Part shown: positions 58,592 to 64,000 of the stretch, piece after piece | Layout of the letters: each line of letters starts with the position of its first letter | Position numbering within the stretch: the stretch's first letter is position 1 | Assembly (NCBI RefSeq): GCF_015354445.1 | Contig: NZ_JADKYT010000001.1 | Location: 1,671,528 to 1,735,527 of the forward strand | DNA length: 64,000 nt | Direction of reading: 5' to 3' | Origin: Methylophilus sp. QUAN | GTDB taxonomy: Bacteria; Pseudomonadota; Gammaproteobacteria; Burkholderiales; Methylophilaceae | Notes under the pieces: model-generated | Told to the model about the DNA's origin: nothing | What the model saw: only the letters and a program-made list of their open reading frames with translations | Databases searched by the model: none | Made by a program: the position numbers and the translations under genes

Positions 58592-61204
58592 ATGTTTTCT
58601 ACCATCGTTAACAAGTTGGCAGCAGGCACTCGGGATTATCAAGGGGTTTTAGATGAGGTCGCGGAATTTAGCGCCCTTAAAACTGAGATCAATAAAGCAA
58701 GGGCGATTGTGGAGTTGAATGGCAAGGGAGATATTAGCCATGTCAACGACAATCTGTGTCAGTCGCTGGGTTACAGCGCAAAAGAGCTGGTTGGCCAGCA
58801 CCACCGTGTGCTACTGAATCGTGAAGACTCAGGCAAGCCGGACTATGATCAGTTCTGGCAGGCATTACAGTCTGGCAAGTCCCAGGGCGGGGCATTTAAG
58901 CTGACGAACAAGGCAGGCCAGGATGTCTGGTTCCAGGGGTATTATGCGCCTGTCATGCAAGGGTCGCAGCTACGTAAAGTGGTGGCCTACCTGACAGATG
59001 TGACCGCGGATAAAAAACGCAACCTGGCTTTACAAGAAGAAGAAAAGGCCTTGAATCAATCCTTCGGCGTGATGGAATGTGACCTGCAAGGACATATCCT
59101 GGAGTGTAACGAGGTGTTTCTGAAGCCTTTAGGCTACCAACATGATGAGGTGGTTGGTAAGCATATTTCTATCCTTTTAAAAGCAAATACGGCCCAAAGT
59201 GCTGAATATAAGCAACTTTGGGAGAAGTTGAATAAAGGCGAAAACGCCAAGCTGGAAATCTGCCGCGTTGCTAAAAATGGTAGCGAATACTGGTTTAGTA
59301 CCAGCTATGTGCCTATCGTCGATGCCGCAGGCAAAGTGCTTAAAGTCAAAGTCTATTCCTATTGCATCACCCAGGAAAAACAGCGCCAGCTGGACTTTGA
59401 AGGCCAGATTTTTGCTGTGAATCACTCACAAGGGGTGATTCAGTTTGACATGGCGGGCAATATTCTGACCGCCAATGATAATGTGTTGAATCTGACCGGC
59501 TACAAACTGGATGAGATTATCGGCAAACATCACAGCATGTTTGTCAGTGAGCGTTTTAAAAACAGCCAGGAATACAAAGACTTCTGGGCGAAACTGAACC
59601 GTGGCGAGGCCGATGTTGGTGTGTATCACCGCTATGGCAAACAAGGCCAGGACATTTACATGCAGGCGTCTTATAACCCGATTATCGGGCTGGATGGCAA
59701 ACCGGTGAAAGTGGTTAAATTCGCAACTGATATCACCAAGGCGGTATTGGCTGATCAGGCGCAGAAGGTGAAAACCCGTGAAGCGACCATGATCAAAAAT
59801 GCTTTGGAGGCTTCATCGAATAGTTTGATGATGGCTGACAAAGACGGCGTTATTACCTATATGAACCCGGCTGCGCTGGAGCTCATGCGCGAATCCAGCA
59901 AAACATTCAAACAGTTATTTCCGCACTTCGATGCAGAGAAACTGATTGGTCAAAGCTATGATGTATTCCATAAAAATCCAGCACACCAACGTAATTTGCT
60001 CGGCGGCCTGACTGGCAAGCATCAAACAGAAATTGGCGTCGGTGATATGTTCTTCCGCCTGACTGCTAACCCGATTTTTGACAACGATGGCGAACGTCTG
60101 GGCACTGTGATTGAATGGGTAGACCAAACCCAGGACAAACGCGTGGAAAACCAGATCAAAGAAGCGCTGAAATTGGCCGTTGACGGTGATGTGACCTATA
60201 GACTGGACAGCTCGATTGCCAAAGGGGCTGCAGTTGAAACCATGAACTCCATCAACCAGTTGCTGGATATCATGAACGATATCCTGATCAACGTGCGTGA
60301 TGCCGGTGAAACCATTAATACAGCCGCGCATGAAATCTCTAGCGGTAACAACGATTTGTCCAGCCGCACCGAGCAGCAGGCTTCTAACCTGGAAGAAACA
60401 GCGTCCAGCATGGAGCAACTGGCTTCTACCGTGAAACAGAACGCTGAAAACGCACGTCAGGCCAACCAAATGGCCGAAGCCGCGTCACAAGTGGCGATTC
60501 GTGGCGGTGACGTGGTGGGTAACGTCGTCACGACGATGAGTGCGATTAACGAGAGCGCCCGCAAAATTGAAGATATTATTTCTGTGATTGACGGTATTGC
60601 TTTCCAAACCAATATTCTGGCACTGAACGCGGCGGTAGAAGCGGCGCGTGCAGGCGAGCAGGGTAGAGGTTTTGCGGTGGTAGCGGGAGAGGTGCGCAAT
60701 CTGGCCCAGCGCTCAGCCAGTGCAGCCAAAGAGATTAAAGAGCTGATCACGGACTCTGTGAATAAAACAGCTGATGGCACCAAACTGGTGGAAACGGCCG
60801 GTGAGACCATGCACGAAGTGGTGACTTCTGTACAACGTGTGACCGATATCATGAGTGAAATTACAGCGGCTTCTGCTGAACAAAGCTCAGGCATTAACCA
60901 GGTTAACGATGCAGTGAACCATATGGATGAAGTCACCCAGCAAAACGCTGCCCTGGTTGAAGAAGCTGCAGCTGCAGCTGAGTCACTGGTTGAGCAAGCG
61001 TCTAACCTGATGGATACGGTGAACAGATTCAAGGTGCGCGGTGGTACCACACAAGCCACACGCGCTTCTGCACCACGGGCTGTGGTTGCCAGCCGTCCGG
61101 CTGCACCCGTGAGCAAGCCTAAACCGGCAGCGCACACGCCTAGTTATCAGCCAACCAAAGCCGCAAAAACCGGCACGGATGATACAGAGTGGGAAGAGTT
61201 TTAA
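58592..61204 (+). CDS. Cytosolic multi-PAS methyl-accepting chemotaxis protein (870 aa)
   Basis: No membrane helix. Four PAS domains in a row: three close relatives ([36 protein letters not shown] mark the same loop) at about 25-390, and a fourth at about 395-515. They are followed by a coiled-coil region and the signalling domain with the conserved hairpin tip [20 protein letters not shown]. The C-terminus is DTEWEEF: EWEEF fits the xWxxF pentapeptide that tethers CheR/CheB. Likely senses an internal redox or energy signal, like Aer or BdlA-type receptors. Confidence 0.93.
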   Translation: MFSTIVNKLAAGTRDYQGVLDEVAEFSALKTEINKARAIVELNGKGDISHVNDNLCQSLGYSAKELVGQHHRVLLNREDSGKPDYDQFWQALQSGKSQGGAFKLTNKAGQDVWFQGYYAPVMQGSQLRKVVAYLTDVTADKKRNLALQEEEKALNQSFGVMECDLQGHILECNEVFLKPLGYQHDEVVGKHISILLKANTAQSAEYKQLWEKLNKGENAKLEICRVAKNGSEYWFSTSYVPIVDAAGKVLKVKVYSYCITQEKQRQLDFEGQIFAVNHSQGVIQFDMAGNILTANDNVLNLTGYKLDEIIGKHHSMFVSERFKNSQEYKDFWAKLNRGEADVGVYHRYGKQGQDIYMQASYNPIIGLDGKPVKVVKFATDITKAVLADQAQKVKTREATMIKNALEASSNSLMMADKDGVITYMNPAALELMRESSKTFKQLFPHFDAEKLIGQSYDVFHKNPAHQRNLLGGLTGKHQTEIGVGDMFFRLTANPIFDNDGERLGTVIEWVDQTQDKRVENQIKEALKLAVDGDVTYRLDSSIAKGAAVETMNSINQLLDIMNDILINVRDAGETINTAAHEISSGNNDLSSRTEQQASNLEETASSMEQLASTVKQNAENARQANQMAEAASQVAIRGGDVVGNVVTTMSAINESARKIEDIISVIDGIAFQTNILALNAAVEAARAGEQGRGFAVVAGEVRNLAQRSASAAKEIKELITDSVNKTADGTKLVETAGETMHEVVTSVQRVTDIMSEITAASAEQSSGINQVNDAVNHMDEVTQQNAALVEEAAAAAESLVEQASNLMDTVNRFKVRGGTTQATRASAPRAVVASRPAAPVSKPKPAAHTPSYQPTKAAKTGTDDTEWEEF

Positions 61205-61254
61205 TGGAGTGATTTAACCCATGTGATTGCTTGTTTCTGTGAGAGGAAAAGCCC

Positions 61255-61341
61255 ATGACAAATGTCTTTCTGAAAGTGGTGAGTGCCCTGGTTGAAGGTT
61301 TTTTGTTGTGGGCATCTGCAGTAATTGGTTATCCCTTATGA
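61255..61341 (+). CDS. Possible 28-aa membrane peptide after the receptor gene
   Basis: ATG frame with a good AGAGGAA ribosome site 8 nt upstream. The peptide starts MTNVFLKVVSALVEGFLLWA and ends GYPL, forming one hydrophobic helix. It lies 50 bp after the chemoreceptor stop and before a terminator, so it would be the last gene of the che operon. No family known to me; small single-helix proteins are often missed by annotation. Confidence 0.4.
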   Translation: MTNVFLKVVSALVEGFLLWASAVIGYPL

Positions 61342-61838
61342 AGGGCGTGTCTTAATAAAAGGGCATGTTTCACGATAAATCATGATGCCCATGCAATCCC
61401 TTTTACAAACCGACGAAAGTCGGTTTTTTTATGCCTGTTGCATGTGGCGATACGGGTAGTTAAACGGGTGCTTATAGGCCATAAAGTAGTAGTTCATAGA
61501 TTGAAATACAAACGGCCGCTTTTTTCTGCAATTGAAAATACCCCTGTGCTTTTATCATGATAAAACCATCTATCTCATGTGGTTGATTGCAACGAGGCAG
61601 TCTCCATTGATAAGCAATGTGTAGGCAGCAGTCTAGGCTGACCTGTGACTACATGGCGCAAAACGGCGAGAACAATATGCAGACGTTTCATGATTGAGAT
61701 GTATACAACGACGTATGCATGACGCCCGTGCCACACGGCCATCATCCCCTCACGCTTGAGCGCTTATATTTTACGTTTTCTCGATGTTTAATCGATTGAT
61801 GGCTATTCGATTAAATTTTTTCACACAGAGGATGCGTC
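61342..61838. other. Gap between the two receptor genes
   Basis: Apart from the terminator at 61,407-61,430 it has a GGGCAT/ATGCCC inverted repeat (about 61,362-61,391). From 61,440 to 61,838 no supported gene is seen; the promoter of the second receptor must lie here. Confidence 0.45.
61407..61430 (+). terminator. Terminator of the motA-che operon
   Basis: AAACCGAC-GAAA-GTCGGTTT with a continuing T run (seven or more T). Stem of 8 bp with a GNRA-type loop. Confidence 0.88.
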
Positions 61839-64000
61839 ATGCTTAACCGACTCTCAATTACCAAAAAACTGACTTTGATGGCATGTATTATCTTGCTGCC
61901 GTTAACTTACCTGGCTTCAGTCAATATCCTTAAAAACAAGGCCGATATCCGGACAACCGATGCTGAAGTTCAGGGCATCGCTTTAATCAGTCCGCTCATG
62001 GTCATGATTGAGGATGTGCAGAAACATCGCGGCTTGATGGCGAACTACCTTGGTGGCAAGCGCGAGCTGCAACCGAAAATTGCTGAGTTGGAGTCCAAGC
62101 TGGACAAAGACATTGAAGCGATACGCCTCATGCACGAGACTTCCCAGGTCGTGAGCCACGACGATCCTTACTGGATTGAGTTTTCAGAGAAATGGCAAAC
62201 CGCCATTACCAACTATAAAACCCTGACATTATCCAGCCTGGCAGCCAGCCGCGAGGAAAGCTTTGTCAAACACACCGCGATTATTAATTTCCTGATTGAA
62301 GCGACCGTGATCAAGGCAGATATCAGTGGCTTGACGCTGGATCCGCTGGAGGAATCCTATTACATGATGGACACTGCGGTGCTGAAAGTCCCGCCGTTGA
62401 TTGAAGTCATGGCGCAAGTGCGTGGCTTGGGGGCCGGAGTGCTGGCCAAGCAAACGATGTCGGAAAATGAGCGTTTGAAACTGGAAGGGCTGGTGAATGC
62501 GATTGAGCAGACCGATGGCCGTTTTATGCACAATATGCATGTACTCGCACGCTACGACCAGAAAAACACGCAAGAAATACAACCCTTGATTGACGCTACG
62601 CAGCATATCAAACAGTTGTTGATGACCGCGATTTTAAAAAATGAGTCATTGTCTTATGATTCACAGCAATATTTCAATCAGGCGAGTGCGCACATTGATA
62701 CCGCTTATAAAAGCTATTACGCCCTGATGGATCAACTGCAGCACACCCTGCAAAAAAGAGTCACACAGCAAGAATACCAACTCTATACCACACTGGCGAT
62801 GACCGCATTGGGACTGTGCCTGGTGCTTTGGATTGTGTATGTAGTGTCACGGGATATTATTGCCAAGTCCAGACTGGCCAAACAAATGATGGAAGACCTG
62901 GTGCAAGGGCATATCCAGGCGCAGCAGCTGGAAATTGTGCCACATGATGAGCTGGACGAGGTCATCATTTCAGCAGGCAAGCTGAATCATACGATACATA
63001 CCTTGGTCAACGAGTCCAAACAACTGGCCACTTCTGCCAGTGCTGGCAATTTGAGTGCGCGTGGTGATAGCCACAAGTTTGATGGCGAATACCGGGTGCT
63101 GGTGGATAGTATTAACCAGACACTGGATGGCGTGATTCTGCCGCTGAATGTGGCGGCGCAGTATGTGGATGATATTTCCAAAGGCAGGATTCCCGCCAAG
63201 ATTACCGATGCCTACAAAGGGGATTTCAATACCATTAAAAATAACCTGAACCAGTGTATTGATGCGGTGCAGGCCCTGGTTGCCGACGCCAATATGCTGT
63301 CGCAGGCTGCTGTGGCAGGCCGTTTGTCGACGCGAGCCGATGCCAGCAGGCATCAGGGCGACTTCCGCAAGATCGTGCAAGGGGTCAATGAGACACTGGA
63401 TGCCGTGATTGGCCCGTTGAGTGTGGCTGCCAAATATGTGGAAGATATTTCACATGGCCATATTCCGGCCAAAATCAGTGATCATTACAATGGCGATTTC
63501 AATACCATTAAAAACAATCTCAACCAGTGTATCGATGCCGTCAACGCACTGGTGACCGATGCCAACATGTTGTCAAAAGCAGCCGTGGATGGCCAGCTCT
63601 CTACACGTGCCGATGCCGCCAAGCATCATGGGGATTTCCGCAAGATTGTTGAAGGCGTAAATAACACCCTGGACTCCGTGATTAGCCCGCTGAATGTCGC
63701 CGCAAACTACGTGGACCGTATCTCTAAAGGCGATATCCCCGCGCGTATCAATGAGCATTACCATGGTGACTTCAATGCGCTCAAGAATAACCTCAATACT
63801 TGCGTGGATGCCGTGAATCAGCTGGTGGCTGATGCTGACCTGCTGGCCAATGCGGCCAAAGAAGGCCGCATCACCGTGCGTGCCGACGTGGACAAACACA
63901 ATGGCGATTTCCGCAAGATTATCGAAGGGGTGAACAACACGCTGGATTTGATTGTAGAGCCGATTATTGCTGTCACCGAAGCCGTAGAAACGATCACGAC
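61839..64000 (+). CDS. Membrane chemoreceptor with tandem HAMP-like units, partial (3' end beyond window)
   Basis: Starts MLNRLSITKKLTLMA (ATG 61,839; GAGGA ribosome site) and is still open at the right edge (about 720 codons). A first membrane helix (LTLMACIILLPLTYLASVNI), a periplasmic four-helix-type sensor rich in Lys/Glu, and a second helix (TLAMTALGLCLVLWIVYVVS) come first. Then a repeat of about 92 residues occurs at least three times: a GDFRKIV-GVN-TLD segment alternating with a GDFNTIKNNLNQCIDAV segment (276-bp DNA period, e.g. 63,161, 63,437, 63,713). These are HAMP-like relay units. A methyl-accepting signalling domain is expected beyond the edge. Confidence 0.82.
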   Translation, partial: MLNRLSITKKLTLMACIILLPLTYLASVNILKNKADIRTTDAEVQGIALISPLMVMIEDVQKHRGLMANYLGGKRELQPKIAELESKLDKDIEAIRLMHETSQVVSHDDPYWIEFSEKWQTAITNYKTLTLSSLAASREESFVKHTAIINFLIEATVIKADISGLTLDPLEESYYMMDTAVLKVPPLIEVMAQVRGLGAGVLAKQTMSENERLKLEGLVNAIEQTDGRFMHNMHVLARYDQKNTQEIQPLIDATQHIKQLLMTAILKNESLSYDSQQYFNQASAHIDTAYKSYYALMDQLQHTLQKRVTQQEYQLYTTLAMTALGLCLVLWIVYVVSRDIIAKSRLAKQMMEDLVQGHIQAQQLEIVPHDELDEVIISAGKLNHTIHTLVNESKQLATSASAGNLSARGDSHKFDGEYRVLVDSINQTLDGVILPLNVAAQYVDDISKGRIPAKITDAYKGDFNTIKNNLNQCIDAVQALVADANMLSQAAVAGRLSTRADASRHQGDFRKIVQGVNETLDAVIGPLSVAAKYVEDISHGHIPAKISDHYNGDFNTIKNNLNQCIDAVNALVTDANMLSKAAVDGQLSTRADAAKHHGDFRKIVEGVNNTLDSVISPLNVAANYVDRISKGDIPARINEHYHGDFNALKNNLNTCVDAVNQLVADADLLANAAKEGRITVRADVDKHNGDFRKIIEGVNNTLDLIVEPIIAVTEAVETIT

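Overview
The window joins two parts. Bases 1 to about 25,200 are a low-to-mid-GC accessory island. Bases about 25,500 to 64,000 are core chromosome of a flagellated betaproteobacterium. The smc-zipA-ligA order, PEP-CTERM proteins, msrPQ and the flhBAFG-fliA-motCD / flhDC / motAB / che layout suggest a methylotroph of the Methylophilaceae (Methylophilus/Methylovorus type). That placement is my inference; no marker RNA gene is present.

Island (1-25,202). It carries a SprT-like metalloprotein (cut by the left edge), a tyrosine recombinase, and a parM/parR plasmid-type partition pair behind a cluster of ACGCTT-type repeats. Next come a membrane J-domain protein beside a HEPN-motif protein, and a MobH relaxase (traI) with its coupling ATPase (traD) plus one unknown gene on the minus strand. 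An XRE regulator/second tyrosine recombinase pair, an IS21-type istAB element, an AlpA-like regulator and an unknown zinc-finger protein follow. A mercury block (merR | merT P C A B D') sits between a broken XRE gene and a single 38-bp Tn21-type inverted repeat: it is half a transposon, without transposase, with merD both nonsense-mutated and truncated. Right of it lie a serine resolvase with an upstream res-like site and a HigB / HTH-ImmA / Beta-protein operon with two operator palindromes. The island ends at a 28-bp copy of the 3' end of tRNA-Glu, the expected attachment footprint. The integration, transfer, partition and addiction genes would work together to move and retain the element.

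Core part 1 (25,500-37,500): a 50-aa PEP-CTERM protein, queF, the smc-zipA-ligA-TPR run, a secreted PEP-CTERM protein, msrP-msrQ and a DoxX protein.

Core part 2 (37,500-64,000): motility and c-di-GMP. A GAF-GGDEF-EAL protein has a hairpin-rich 5' leader. The minus-strand operon flhB-flhA-flhF-flhG-fliA-motC-motD contains an FlhG that has lost its P-loop but keeps the FlhF-activating DQAxxLR helix. Divergent from it are flhDC, a methyltransferase, a PAS-PAS-GGDEF-EAL protein, motAB, a CheZ-like phosphatase, cheY, cheA, cheW, a cytosolic multi-PAS chemoreceptor ending in an xWxxF pentapeptide, a possible 28-aa membrane peptide, and a second membrane receptor with tandem HAMP units that runs off the right edge. 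No complete rRNA, tRNA or CRISPR array was seen.
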